Below are positions 1-12,468 of a stretch of DNA of 64,000 bases, piece by piece; position 1 is the first letter of the stretch, and every line of letters begins with the position of its first letter. The notes beneath the pieces are model-generated. The model worked only from the letters and a program-made list of their open reading frames with translations, was not told the DNA's origin and ran no database searches. Made by a program: the position numbers and the translations under genes. The stretch comes from Membranipora membranacea. Lineage: Eukaryota > Bryozoa > Gymnolaemata > Cheilostomatida > Membraniporidae. The stretch is from positions 32,178,001 through 32,242,000 of the forward strand of contig OU612065.1 in NCBI GenBank assembly GCA_914767715.1. The letters are read 5' to 3'.

Positions 1-110
1 CTAAAACATAAATTTTCATGCTCAATTCCTATATTCTCAATGATAACTTATATGATACAGGCACAAGCCATGCACAACCAGATTGCGCCGCGTCATGGAT
101 TTCGCAATAA

Positions 111-494
111 TTAAAGGGCAACCAAGGTTTCGCAGCAATGCATTAATGGATAGCAAATAATGTGCTGGGCAGCATCAGCTTTGTGCATTACGCGATGCAA
201 AACTCAAAGTAGTTGCTGACTCTAAGCTGGGTAACACTTCAATTTAGGGGAGGTTCCAAGATTTTGCTGTAATAATTATAGAGCACAGGCTAAATAATAA
301 CAGGAACAGGAAACTGCTATGTGGTATTCTCTTTTAGCTGAGTTTGAGTACCTGATGGAAGAAATGTTTCACAAGAATTCTGGCTGAATAATCATCCGAA
401 TTATATTTTGTCTTTTTCCCATGCAGAAGCTGCAATCTGCTATTAATCAATGGCCATCAATGAGAAGTTGTTTGAAACCTTGGTTGCCCTTTAA
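111..494. mobile_element. MITE-like element with TTAA ends and 20 bp terminal inverted repeats
   Basis: Positions 111-130 (TTAAAGGGCAACCAAGGTTT) and 475-494 are exact inverted complements. The similarity continues, weaker, into the interior of both arms. The element is 384 bp, has no ORF and lies in a TRAPPC9 intron. Both ends carry TTAA, as in piggyBac-type insertions, but a family assignment is only inferred. Confidence 0.65.
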
Positions 495-644
495 GTAAGA
501 CGTTTTGAGCACTGCATTGTCCACTCTAGAGTATATAATAACTCTATGGATTAGACGGACAGACGAAGAGTTATCCTCATACGTACTGGCACACAATCAT
601 CCCTCGTTCACTAATCATTTAGACTACAGGTTTGAGTGACATAC

Positions 645-3600
645 CTTGTGTTCAATAAGTAGGCGGGTGGCTTTCAGACTCGCTTCCATCTCAATAATCG
701 CTGCAGGCATCATCTACAGGCAAAAGCGAGAATACAGGCGATATCAGGTACCCATCATATTCAGAGGCCAATGAAAAATTTCATATATTACTGGTGTGCA
801 ATACAGATAGTCTAAGCGCTCAAACTGAACCAAGATGGCTGGTAGCATTCCATCATCATCCACTTTGGGTGGGGAAAGTGGTTGATAATGAGCTTCTACC
901 AGCCATCTTGGCTCAGTTTGAGCGCTTAAATTAAAATACATAAGACTGTCTGCACCAGCTTCTAACCTGCGGCCTTACAAATCCAGTTTGCGGAAACTAG
1001 ACGTTCCCCTTGTAAGGAATGAATCTAGGGTTCTGGTCAATTCTTACCTTACTATAGTAAGCTATAGCGTCTCTATACTTGACTATAATATCATCTGGTG
1101 TGACACTCAGCTTTGGTTTAGAGGCCAAGTCCAGATGATTGAAGCTATTATGTAAAGATATGGACGGGTCTACAAGGAAAAGAATAAAAGTTATGGGACA
1201 CTTTACAATAGTTATATCATGGTGGTGACACTGAGAAAGTGACACTGAGATAGTGACAGTGGCATGTGAAATATCGGGGAACAATTATAATGACAGGCTG
1301 ATTTTTCAAACATTTACTAAACTTGTCCACATATAAAAAACGTTGTAAATATAATATATCATATTTCATTTTATATTTTAATATATATATATAAATAGCT
1401 TGATCGGACCAATTCGTGGGCGCAGATAAGGTCAGAGAGAGGGGGGGAGGGGGCTTAACCTGGAAGTTGTATGCTCATAGTTATCGATATTCTGTAGGCA
1501 GAAAACTCCAAAATATATTATACTTCATTGAGACATTTTTTTGTTGGCGAAGCTAAAAAAACAAAACAGAGGGAATCCCAATCTATGCTCATGCAGATTC
1601 GAGGCCTGTAAAAAAGGAAGCCATATATCAATTAAGGGTTTGGCTAGCTGTGGACATCATAGGAGTAGTGGTATCACTTAATAGCTACCCAATTACAGTA
1701 CAGTTACAGTACAGTACAATTACAGTACCCAATTACAGGACGTTTGTACAAATTTTCAATTTTTATTGATCTTGAATTGATCTTGGCGCATTATGTTCGC
1801 TTGGTGTATCAATGATAACGTAATCAAAACTTCCATTCTTCGTTTGCGTGATGGTAGACCCCCCCCCTCTGCACATTGCACTCACTGCAAGCACCACGAT
1901 TTGTTCGAACCGTAGGATACTGGGTGTTTAGAATTTCAATTCCTATTATCAAGCCTCTAGTATTTTCATAAAAAAAACACATTTTGACCGCCAAGATTTC
2001 TACCACACTGTTTTCCTCCGCCCAATTATCGTAGTTCAATGAAACTCAATATATCATATTGAACATTTACCCAATAACCATTGAGCTTCACAATCATAGA
2101 CATGGTCCAAGCTCACAATCTTCAGCGAAATTAAAGATCTAGATAGGGTACACAAAAAACCAGGACATTTTTAAATATGGTAAATTTCCAGTTAATCCTA
2201 CAGCGCAGTACTACCAAACCAGTGCCTAAGTAATATTGTATCACAGTTTATGATTTGATTTTCATTATTTCACCACTTTATAAAACTTCTGGGGGGCCGT
2301 CAGATGGGGGGTGGCGCAAGATTCTGAGGGCTCAGACTAGGTATTTGTGTGCTTCTGATTCACAGGGGACACAACTTCAACACGTTTGACCATTCACTTA
2401 ATAATCACAGATATCTATCACGCCATTATCTTACAACACACCGCAAACATGCATCATCATCTCAAATTCTTGTATAGACTGCTTTGAGAGTTTGTTTTTC
2501 TTTACAGCAATCTACAGTGAATTCGCTAGAACGATAAAACTATGGCTATCACACTAACCCAGTAGAAGCCCAGGAGAAGTTCTACCATTGAAGGAGGAGG
2601 TTCTTTTCATTCTATCTCCATCAGTAGACTGCGAGGACTCAAACTGTTGCTGCTGATGTAATAATATACTAGATGCAACGGCTATACCTTCCAACACACC
2701 TAAATAAGATACATAATAATAATAATAATGTACTAGATGCGATGGCTAAACCTTCAAACACACCTAAACAGTATACAGAATAAAACTGCTGGTTATATAC
2801 TTTGATCGTAACCTAATGGAGGATAAAATTCTACATAGGTATGATGTATACGGATATTCACCTCAAGAAAATACCAGTTTTAGGTGGCTTAACCTCTTAT
2901 CATTACAAATAAATGCCTTTGACTTTCTATTCAACTCAGTCATTCAATAATAGGCATCACTGGCCATTGCACTGCAACAGGTGTTTGAAGGATAAGCCAA
3001 AAAACCACTCACAGGTAACATTCAAAAAGGAAACAATTAGTTGTTCATATCGGGTTGCTTGAGGCAAAATAGCACAGACTTTGATAAAACAGTCAGGAAT
3101 ATGTTGGCTGACATTATGTTGTCAGATTATCCTGCTGCCTGGGGCTGAATTAAATTATTACTTTGGTCAGTCGTAGTAGTTGGTTTTTAACATAGTAGCA
3201 GTAGTAGTAAAATACTATCTAGTATTGCTTGAGAAATGCATAATTCCCGCATTTCTCTTCCGAGTTTAGGCCTGCCATACTCAATGCAGTATCTGATATT
3301 ACATAGGCCTAAGGCCCTACCTGGTGTATCCTATGTATGATGTGGTAAAATATAATTTCAATTTAGGTTCTCAAACACCTCTGTTTGTACTTTTTTGTAC
3401 TAGGCAACTGAGAACTCATACTTTTCAAAACAGTAAGATTGGCTAAAATTTAGCATTGACTTTGCTGAGACGTCAGTATACTATCACTTACCACCAACCC
3501 AGAAATCATCACCGGTAGCTTTGAGTAGCTCCATACAGCCTTCATAGTGTACTACAGCATCATCTGGCTGATCTAACAGCAGACACAGATCTGCTATCCT

Positions 3601-4791
3601 CTTACGACCTCTCGCAGTAAATCTGTTTCTAGTCGCTCTGAAATTTAAGCAGGCAACATTCATCATTTCTCAAATAATATCGCATATCGCATAGACATAT
3701 TTTTCAAAGTCATTCAAGGATCCTTGCGAAAATTCCATTCTTATGTTTATAGTGTTGGTGTAGAGATAAGAATTGCGTAACCTAAGAGTAGAGCCTAGTT
3801 TTTGTTCAGCTTTTTTAAACATATCTCTGCATTTTCATGTTTTACAAGATCTTTCATTGTCTCCATATGATATTGCTGTTGTTCGCGGGATGTACATTCC
3901 CAAGAATGTAGGCTTGCCCTCTTTTTGAATACAAAGTTACCCTACACCAACGACCCGGTGTTGGATTTCCCTTTCACAACTCAACAAGAGTTTTACAAGC
4001 AACAAAATCACACACAGTAATCGATGCATTACTTACTTTGAGTCCATGTCTAGATGGTGGACAGCAGCTTTCTCAAAAGGAGCAAGTAAGATAGTGGGCT
4101 GTTTGAAGTTTACAGTAGTCATAGAAAGTTTCTTACTCTCTAAAACGTAGAACAGACTCTGGCACATGTACTCTATATCCAGATTTATATACGAGACGGC
4201 CTCCTCTGCATCGGAGTATGTCAGAGTGTGACGCCGTGTCACGTCCGTCATGTCAGACAGGATATCGTGTAGTCCATCCTTACATCGGTCGAGCAGGTCG
4301 GGTAAGACATCATTGTAGCCTTCGCTGTCATAATGATTTGGGTCGATTTTGAGGCTGTCCCCTCGAGGTGACCCATTAGGTGTGTTACTGTAATTGTCCA
4401 CATCTTTCACAGAACGTGTGTTGTTCCTTGGTAAACCAAGAATGACCAATCGTGAGTCTAACAATGAACTGTCGTACAGGTTCTTGAGATCCGAATATTG
4501 AGCTTCCAAGTCAGACCCTGCAATGTTCTCATTATGCTGAGCTATACAGATGAGCCCTAGAACTTTTCTGTGAAACTGGAAGTCACCCCACTCATTATTT
4601 TCTGTAGGGTAGTTTGAGACAAAACGCACTGTTAGATTTCTCCTGTATTTAGCGACAGGGATTCGTTTGAGCTTTGTGAGTTGGTCCCATACAGTGGTGT
4701 ATGTGGCTTTGCTAACAAACGATCCAATAGCCTTCACTAGAATGACACATGATCGATGATCACTTGGCTGCTGACGGTACTCAGGGAAACT
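645..4791 (-). CDS. TRAPPC9: TRAPPC9 (NIBP/Trs120), N-terminal five coding exons, partial
   Basis: Subunit 9 of the TRAPPII vesicle-tethering complex, which acts at the Golgi and endosomes. Five exons are visible: 4791-4037, 3637-3492, 2699-2559, 1169-1048 and 713-645, giving 411 residues in one frame. The start at 4791 (MSFPEYRQQPSDHRS) was chosen because it aligns with the vertebrate start MSVPDY; an upstream in-frame Met at 4824 lies next to a likely 5'UTR acceptor (TTTTTTGACAG). The motif PTENNEWGDFQFHRKVLGL near residue 60 is almost identical to vertebrate TRAPPC9. Later blocks also match: RIADLCLLLDQPDDAVVHYE, then DDIIVKYRDAIAYYSK, then IEMEASLKATRLL. The acidic, Asn/Asp-rich stretch around residues 125-170 has no counterpart that I recall in vertebrates. 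The gene continues beyond the left edge; the human protein is about 1150 residues. It is head-to-head with WDR89, about 1.7 kb apart. Confidence 0.93.
814..928. repeat. Short inverted repeat (hairpin), 115 bp
   Basis: The arm at 814-845 (AAGCGCTCAAACTGAACCAA and onward) pairs with 896-927 with one mismatch across about 32 bp; the loop is 50 bp. It lies in a TRAPPC9 intron and is probably the remnant of a small fold-back element. Confidence 0.6.
2290..2340 (+). repeat. G-rich dispersed repeat, copy 1
   Basis: The order is a GGGGGGCCGTC start, a G-run, an AAG-TCTG-like core and a GGGCTCAGACTA end. The same order recurs at 19263-19309, at 38855-38900 (inverted) and at 47742-47827 (inverted). 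It lies in a TRAPPC9 intron and is of unknown origin. Confidence 0.5.
2669..2775. repeat. Tandem duplication of a TRAPPC9 exon start and its splice acceptor
   Basis: Positions 2669-2713 include the first codons of the exon ending at 2699 and its TTATTTAG acceptor. They are repeated with about 85% identity at 2733-2775, a period of about 64 bp, with an ATT-type microsatellite between. The outer copy keeps an acceptor-like TGTTTAG and the codons after it. Confidence 0.6.
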
Positions 4792-4829
4792 CATGATAGT
4801 AAGTGTACTCCAATAACCTGTCAAAAAAA

Positions 4830-6467
4830 TAAGGCCTATAAATATGCGTTGAAGCTTACAGAGATTATTGCAAGTAACGGCTTGACTGATAAGGTTTATT
4901 GCTGCTATACCTAAATAAGGCTAGAAAGACTGCATCTTTTCACCAGTGAAAAGTGCTTATAGACTTTCTCTTGTCCTATATATAACTGTTTCTTTGCATG
5001 ATGAATTCTTCTGTTATTTTAAAAAATCTAACTCAGGAGTCAGTTGCAATTTCATCTCCATCTCATAGCTCAACTTCTGGGGCTACCACAGGGTCAGCTT
5101 TGTCTTTGCATACATTCTTCTTATTGACTGAGCTAATCCAGTACTGAGATGATTTCATTTTGAAGCAACAAATTTGGTCAAGTTATTGAATTGATAGTCA
5201 CAGTGAGTTCAACCACAGCAGCAATCTTTGTTCACAGTCACTGTTCTTTACTACCTACAGTTCTTATGTTATATGTGCAAAATGAAAACATGAATGAAAG
5301 CATGCATGAAATTTATTGAGATCAATTGAGTCATCCAATAATACATTTCTGTGAGTAGAGTAGTTTGAAAATGCACAGGAAATCATTGTTTAATAGAACG
5401 GATTGATGCATATTACATGGGAATGCCAAGCTGAGCTTCAATCACTATCCTGCTGATGCCTACCTTTCACTAGTGTTTTGATATATGGGTCATATTTAGA
5501 GATGAACTTGCAAGATAAACTCAGATTTTGTCTCTATAAATCTGTACTTCTGGACAAGATTCAGTTGTTCGAGTAAGTCTTAATCAGATAATTATTGTAA
5601 GACCATAATGGTATGAATAGCAATATGGAGCGAGATCAAAGGCTATTTACAAATGTTTTTACCTTCTTTTCAAAAGGCTTACCTAAATAGCACAATTTCC
5701 TTCGAAAATACTGGGGAGGTGATTGGATTTTGCTCACATCTGGCAACGGATCCCATCTAATAACAAAAGGTCAAGTCTATTGTATGAGGCATGACTCCAG
5801 TTTTTTTGTGTTTTTGTCCTCTGGTCCTCTTGTCCTCTAACACAATCATCAGGGAGAATTCTCCCTGCATTGTCCCAAACACAATTTTCCTCTCAAGTAC
5901 ATGATCAACCACCATATAAAGCAAGGTATGGCATGGACATCTTGAGTTTCAATCTGTATATGTTGGCCAAGTAGTTCAAGCTTAGGTGCTTGCCTTGTTC
6001 AAGCCTTGTGATTATTATCATTCATCGTTGGACTTGGTTGGCCTGGAAGTTTTTTGGCTTGGGCAAGCAAAGAAAGTGTATGAATTGCATTGTATGCATA
6101 CTGAACATAGTATTTTACCCCTTGATTTTACTACATGTAACCTGCTTCAGAGATGTCTTTTGAAGATAGCACTCTGGAACAAGACTCTCGAGTCTCTCCT
6201 GGGTAGGGGATCATACTTACACATATGCCTACATACATACACTGTACTCATTAATTGAGTCCATGTTATATATGCCTATTGTTGTAATTTCTTGAAAAGC
6301 TATGACTGGAACACTAATACTTGATAATATTAGAGCTAATATTTGCTCAAACTAGTGCATGCAGCACAGGGAAAACAGCAGTGCAATGCCAATCTTTTAT
6401 GCTACAGTCACAGTGCATCAGCCTTACCCTAACTCATACCACTATGTTTCAGACGTTCCAATCGAGT
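4830..6467. other. Intergenic region between the divergent TRAPPC9 and WDR89 genes
   Basis: The 5' ends and promoters of both genes should lie here, but I can point to no clear TATA or initiator element. An 18 bp perfect palindrome (CAGGGAGAATTCTCCCTG) lies at 5850-5867 and recurs at 61770-61787. No coding exon is supported; the 90-codon ORF at 5986-6258 looks like chance. Confidence 0.4.
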
Positions 6468-9400
6468 ATGGAGCAAGCGGAGACCATGTTTGAGAAGTTG
6501 TCCCTGGCTGGTAAGTCAGCTGTTGAGTTATTCTCACCTAAGGCCGCCGCCGCTGCTGCCGCTGAGGAGGAAGAAACAGAAGAGTCCACAGACTCACATG
6601 GAGATGATATCTACTACTTACAGATACATCAGTATACAGGGTATTTATTCAATGTTTTGACTCTGTTTGGCTAGGCTGTCAGTAAGATATGTTGAGGTAT
6701 AACCAAGGAGGTGCATGGGACTGTACCTTCTTGGTGTAACCTAACATTGCCACCTCTATGTTCGCTATACTTTGCACAACAGTTGTCTACAGAGTGTGAG
6801 TATCATTAAATTGTAAGCTAATCAAACTTTTAATAACATTTTGTAGCATGTACTTGTTAGGCATACTTTTAATATTTTTTTTGCATGTAGAATTATCATA
6901 TTTGCTATCTGTTAGGTTGGTATATCCCAGTATATCACAAGACTTGCTATGTTGTGGGCTTTGGAATATAATAATCATAATAATCAAGCTTATTTTTGTG
7001 AATTAATTTCTAAGCGTTGTACATAACATTAAATATTACAATCACAAGAGATATTCTAAAAATACACAAAATGTTAGTAAATTATGCGTTTAGAATAACT
7101 GTAACCCGTCGTGTTGTATCTGTAGTAGTCCAGCAGAACCAGTCACTGATGGGCGACTAGCTGTCTTGTGTTCATCACAATGTATCAGAATATATGACCC
7201 TAAGCGGATAGTCCGAACAGCTACTATAGATAGTGAGTGCAGGTTATGATAGCATTTTAAATAGATTTCTTTAAAATTTATTTTATGTTGAAAACATTTC
7301 TCTATTTTGTTACTTTGAACTCTTTTTTCATGCCAGCATTATTTTCAACTGTTTATTTTGTCAAAAAAACCCATTAAAACTCAAGTCTCCTTTAGTTTAG
7401 GAAGACTCTCTGATTTAAGGCCAATTTAGAATAGGCCTACTCCCTTTTTCTACTTAGTGCCGTTTTCATCAAAAACCACTCATATTTGAGTATTGTACAG
7501 CAAAAATTGATTTGAAGTTTCGACAGCACGAAATTGTAACCAATGAACTTCAAAATCAACAAAGTTTAAAAAGGCACATCAATGCTGTGTGTTTTGAAGT
7601 CCACTCTTCAAACTTATACAAATGGATAAATAAATGGTGGTTGCTTACAGAATAATGGACTGAAGTTACAGATTCCCCATGCCCCTTTACACTGTAAAGC
7701 CAAATTTGAATTTTGCTTCAATAAATTAGGAACTATGTGCAGAGAGAGAAGGCCTATTTTTTTCTGTCTTTGACTATGCCTGCACTCACACTGCTCAATG
7801 TATTTTATAGAGAATGATGCACAAGTGACCAAAGTCAGGTTTTCTAACACTTCGCCTCACATCGTCTATACCGCTTCTATTGATGCAAAAATAAGGTATG
7901 TGTTTATTTGTCATTATCACAAACTTCACAATAATTATTAACAGTGAAACCAAACTGGTTCATCGTATTTCATTACATGTCAATAACATCTGTCATGAAG
8001 TTGCCCTCCATTAAAGCTGACATATCCAAAGCACAATTTATTTTCCATCTTTGTTTGATCTTTTCATTCCAATTATTTCAGGTCCTGGGATCTTAGGACG
8101 CAGATGATGAAGCCAGCGCATGAGTTCACAAGTTAGTACATAGTACAGTAAAACTCCATGAGTTCACAAGTTAGTACATGGTACAGTAAAACTCCATGAG
8201 TTCACAAGTTAGTACATAGTACATGGTACAGTAAAACTCCATCAGGTTACATACGTGACCTGGCTGGTAGGGATTTTGCTTTGACCCTATATGACCAATG
8301 TTGATTGTTTGCCATTCCCCCAAGGCCAAGTCCTCAAGCAACAAGAATTTCCTTCACTATTCTGGTGATGATTGTTGAATTTTTGATTTGTTTTCAGCTC
8401 CTGATGACATCAGAGCCAGTCCAGCTTTTCTATCTTTTGATCTGACATTTAATGACAAGTACTTCTGTGCTGGTACTAAGAAAGAGAGCGATGAGTCACT
8501 TCTATACTTCTGGTGAGACAATCTCAGCTGTCAGACAAGCATAGCTGTCAAATCACCTCAGCTGTCAGTTTCGTCATAAAATTTGCGTCTGTCATTGCAT
8601 TTTATTATCGAGCACTTGCATTATACCCCAAATTAGTTTGCATAGCATATAAAACGTGCCGCACCAATGGAATACCTCAAGTAGTTAGTTTTATACAAAA
8701 CAACAGAATGTTATAGTAATTGATGTGGATATATTATGAGGTGATAGCCTTTTGGGAGTTGTCATTTGCTTAATTGTGCAATGACAACTCCCCTTATTTT
8801 TCTTTCTTTTATTGAATTAAACAATACACTGTAACTTCACTTTGGAAATGGAAATGTTCTTTTAATGTTACCATGTTGCATTATGTTGTTATTATCTATC
8901 TAATCTAGTCTATCATCATTTACACTTTCAGGGATCAGAGAAAATCAAAGTCTATGGGATGTTATGAAGACATGCATGCAGACGATATAACTCAGGTTAG
9001 TCTATTGTAAATAATTTATCGAAGTAATAACTGTGATTTCACATTCTCTCACAGAGAAATGTTTTGTCTAGTTGAGATATTTTATTAAGTTATCAGACGT
9101 GATTTAGTATCAATGCCCTCTATATCCAAGATGTTGTTGCGGATTGGTTGATCGAGTCTTTACAGATCACATGAATTGTTCTCGCTCCGAGCTTTTTCAA
9201 ACATGTCCTCATGGTTCGATAATGTAAGTGATTTTGAGTAATCTAAATCCTCAAAAAGTTCATATCACATATATATGAGTCTCATATCGAAACTGAAGAG
9301 CTTTCTTGCAATCCATCAAGATATATCAACATTAGTTGTGTATAAAAATCAACAGCTCTCCTGTGTTGGAAATAAATCATTCACTGCAGACGAGTAAAGT

Positions 9401-11985
9401 AAGAAGCTTATTAGTTTCTATATTACCCCACCTTAGCTAGTGAACATTCTAACCATAGACTCAAGAAAACTCTATATAAAGTCTCCATAGGTAATATCTA
9501 GTAACCTCCAAACTACCTGAATCAAATACTAAATTATATTTTCTTTGCAAGAGTATGTTATAATAGCCAATTTTGTTTGACATTGTAGGTAAAGTTCCAC
9601 TCGAGTAGACAGGATAGTCTGGTAACAGGTGCTGATGATGGATTAGTTAATTATTTGGATATAAGTCAGACTAGTGAAGACGATGCTATACAGTTTACAC
9701 TTGATACAGAATCTACTCCTGTAAGTAAATATTTTACTCTCCAACAGTATCTACCTATCAAACTACGTGTAGATACCAGTAGTTATGGACAGTTATCTCT
9801 TCACAATTTGTACACAAAAGGAAAATTAACATCAATTATGAGTTTTGGTCATTGATAGATTGACAATTGCTCAATCTATTGATGATCAAAATATGAAAAA
9901 AAATAAACCAGGAGATGTTTCTACATCTATGGTATAGTCTCCCTTGTATATATCCCATGATGCAATAGTGACATCCGTAATATTTTGTTTTGAGGATGTC
10001 ATGAGTTGATTATAACTACAGGATAAGATTGGCTGGTTGAATGATGACGATGTTTATATAACCACTCTCTGTAACAAAGCCTACATCTGGGAAACTGTAT
10101 CGGTAAGCTCATTATAGCTCATTGGTTACCAAGCGGGGTGAGTCAGATCCTGACATCAACTCACTGGGTCACAAGGTCATGTTTAGAGGATAAACCGTGA
10201 TTGACAGCTCTGCTGTTTAGTTGTACTTAAGATACTTGGCTTCCATGTGTGACCTTATGTGACCACATATAGTGATGGTGTCAGGGTTTCATGCTTACTA
10301 TATGTTCATCTCCTATACTTACTATGGCGATGTATCAATATATTATATATATATATATATATGCAACAGATTTGGTACCAGCTGTATTGGTTTATTTACT
10401 GTCATTGTTAGTTTATGCTAAGTATGACAGTTGTAAGTGAGACAGGGCTTGGAAAATATATACTATTAACAGCTTATCAGTAGAGGCAATATGAGATAAA
10501 ACCTGATCTAGGTGTTTGAGCGTGAGATTAGCACACTGGACAACCATAAACATTTCCTGACAACAAGTTAAACAACACCAAACAAATGGCAGAATGTATC
10601 AAACTTTGTTTAGCTTATTGTGTACATTCTCAACTGATTTCAGTTCACAACATAAACTGCTGCTATGAGATATTTTTATGCTATCACAATTATACCTCCT
10701 TTTATTACCAGGGCGATGAAAAGGTGAAGCTAACCCTGTCAGATTTTCAGCAGCAGACTAAGACAGCCTCAGGAGGCAGCGCTCCGGATGTGGACTATCT
10801 AGTAGACTGTTTTGTATCAGAAGATAAATCACCGCTTATCCTAGCTGGCAATAACAAGTAAGTAATGGAAATATGATTATTTTTGATTGTTTTTTAACAT
10901 ACAAACAAACAGCATTTGTGTCGCAGAATTTGTCAATAACAAAATGGGCCGATGGTGATCTGTTCAGATTACTGAGCGTCCTGTATACATTACTTTGTAC
11001 TCTTAGCCTGTATTAGCCTGTATCAATGTCAACTTTCCGATAATTCTGTTTCAAAAAAATCTTAGTCTAAGGATTATTCTCAATTTGTCAAAAGAAAATT
11101 ATTATTAGGGTTGTGTCCCTGTGCCAATAAAGAAGACACCTATCAAACCTTAGTCAGTAAATTTGAAAGTTTTGCCCAAAACCCTGATTATACTAGAGAG
11201 GATGTTCCAGAAATCCACTCATAAACAATTATTATGATGATGCTTCTCACTATTACATATTGTAATATGAATTTGGAGTTGTGAATAATCCATGTATTTT
11301 TATTCATAAAAAATTTGAAACATCCTTCCACAGGACCAACTCCTTAAATTCATTAATTACAATTTTGTAGATGTGAAGGAGTAGTATGTACACTGAGCGA
11401 TAAAACTTCTCATCTGACAACGTTACCAGGTGGTCATACAGAATGGATAAGAGCCTGCTCCTACAACTCCAAGGTAACTCTCTAAATGTCAATAAACAAT
11501 CTAGTCTCTGGTTCTATTTTCCATTTCTCATCGAATAGGTGCATAGTGATAAGTACCTATGCTAGGAAGATTTTGCTGTGAAACAACATTGTACAGATTC
11601 ATATACTAGATTCCCAACTGATTTCCTGCTTGCTCTCATGATAAAAGACTGACCAGGGCCTTATTTAAACACACACAAAAAATATATGAACATGCCATAG
11701 ACTTTGTTTTCTCTCTCATGGATCATGCTATCACGTTTAGCCCTGAATATCATAGTAATCATATCTATTAAAGAGTGTCAGAGTCCAATTGCACGACAAA
11801 CCTGAGGCTGTTATTGTTGTACTTATTTACAGTCACAGCACCTGTACACAGTGGGAGAAGATGCTTTACTCTGCTGCTGGAAACCTGAAAAATTAGTCAG
11901 CAATGAGCCGATAAAATCTAAATCATCCAAAACTCCCTCAAAACATAAACAAAAATCTAAAGATAAACCTTACAAACGCAAGTAA
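6468..11985 (+). CDS. WDR89: WDR89, WD-repeat protein 89, complete (11 exons, 402 aa)
   Basis: WD40 beta-propeller protein of poorly known function. The exons are 6468-6640, 7126-7232, 7811-7895, 8082-8131, 8398-8512, 8932-8995, 9589-9720, 10022-10102, 10712-10857, 11371-11473 and 11833-11985; phases join without a break and human WDR89 is 387 aa. Diagnostic blocks are LAVLCSSQCIRIYDPKR, SWDLRTQ, FCAGTKKESDESLLYFWDQR (human CAGTEKVDDDALLVFWDAR), HADDITQVKFH, GADDGLVNYLDIS, PGGHTEWIRACSYNSKSQHL, VGEDALLCCWKPEK, and a basic Lys/Arg/Ser tail. The start at 6468 (MEQAETMFEKL) resembles human MEKIEEQFANL; an in-frame Met at 6444 is possible, but a TTTCAG acceptor overlaps it. The Ala/Glu-rich stretch near residues 25-40 is lineage-specific. 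The exon 4 donor lies inside a three-copy tandem repeat. Confidence 0.93.
8119..8239 (+). repeat. Three-copy tandem repeat carrying the WDR89 exon 4 splice donor
   Basis: Copies start at 8119, 8157 and 8195, with a unit of 38 bp and a third copy enlarged by about 7 bp. The unit begins in the last coding bases of exon 4 (CATGAGTTCACAA) and includes the donor GTTAGT. Three equal donors therefore lie in a row; using the outer ones would shift the frame. Confidence 0.8.
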
Positions 11986-12110
11986 GAGATTATCTATTAT
12001 CCATTATCTATTAATTTCTTACTGTTCTAATATTTTTTCATTTATAATTTTTTTGTAATAATGCTATGAGTATTAAGCATTCCTTTTATACTGCTGATGA
12101 TAAGTTGTGT

Positions 12111-12218
12111 TTTATTCATTGAAATGTGGCAACAAGACCCTCAATGTCGATAAAAAGTATTTTATTGAGAGAAGAATTAAACATATGTCAAATGAGAATA
12201 AAGGTCATAAAAAATAAA
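12111..12218. terminator. Facing poly(A) signals of WDR89 (+) and SCUBE (-)
   Basis: On the + strand AATAAA occurs at 12197-12202 and 12213-12218, about 215 bp past the WDR89 stop. On the - strand AATAAA occurs at 12161-12166 and 12111-12116, about 300 bp past the SCUBE stop. If both are used, the 3' UTRs overlap on opposite strands. The hexamers are common in AT-rich DNA, so this is suggestive only. The rest of the 483 bp between the two stops shows nothing else. Confidence 0.4.
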
Positions 12219-12468
12219 CAGCGGGTGTTCTAACCCATAATGGTATAATAACGAATGAGATAAACCTCAATAGTTTCAATAGTATTATGGTAGTATTTAG
12301 TGTCAATGTGGAAGCCAAAATATGCCTGTGTAAGTTAATTTGACTCCCCAATATATCCGTGGATATCAGCGTAACAAGGGACGTCATACTCAATGACGGT
12401 GAACATTCATCCTATTCCTAAGTACTGACCGATTTGGTCTGGTTTGGTATCCAAACGGTTCATCGTTG

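Noticed and set aside
5986-6674. Plus ORFs upstream of the WDR89 start
   Set aside because: The part before 6444 has no similarity to WDR89 and crosses a likely splice acceptor; treated as 5' flank or intron.
12205-12393. 62-codon minus ORF after the SCUBE stop
   Set aside because: Lies in the SCUBE 3' UTR, has no family match and no splice link.
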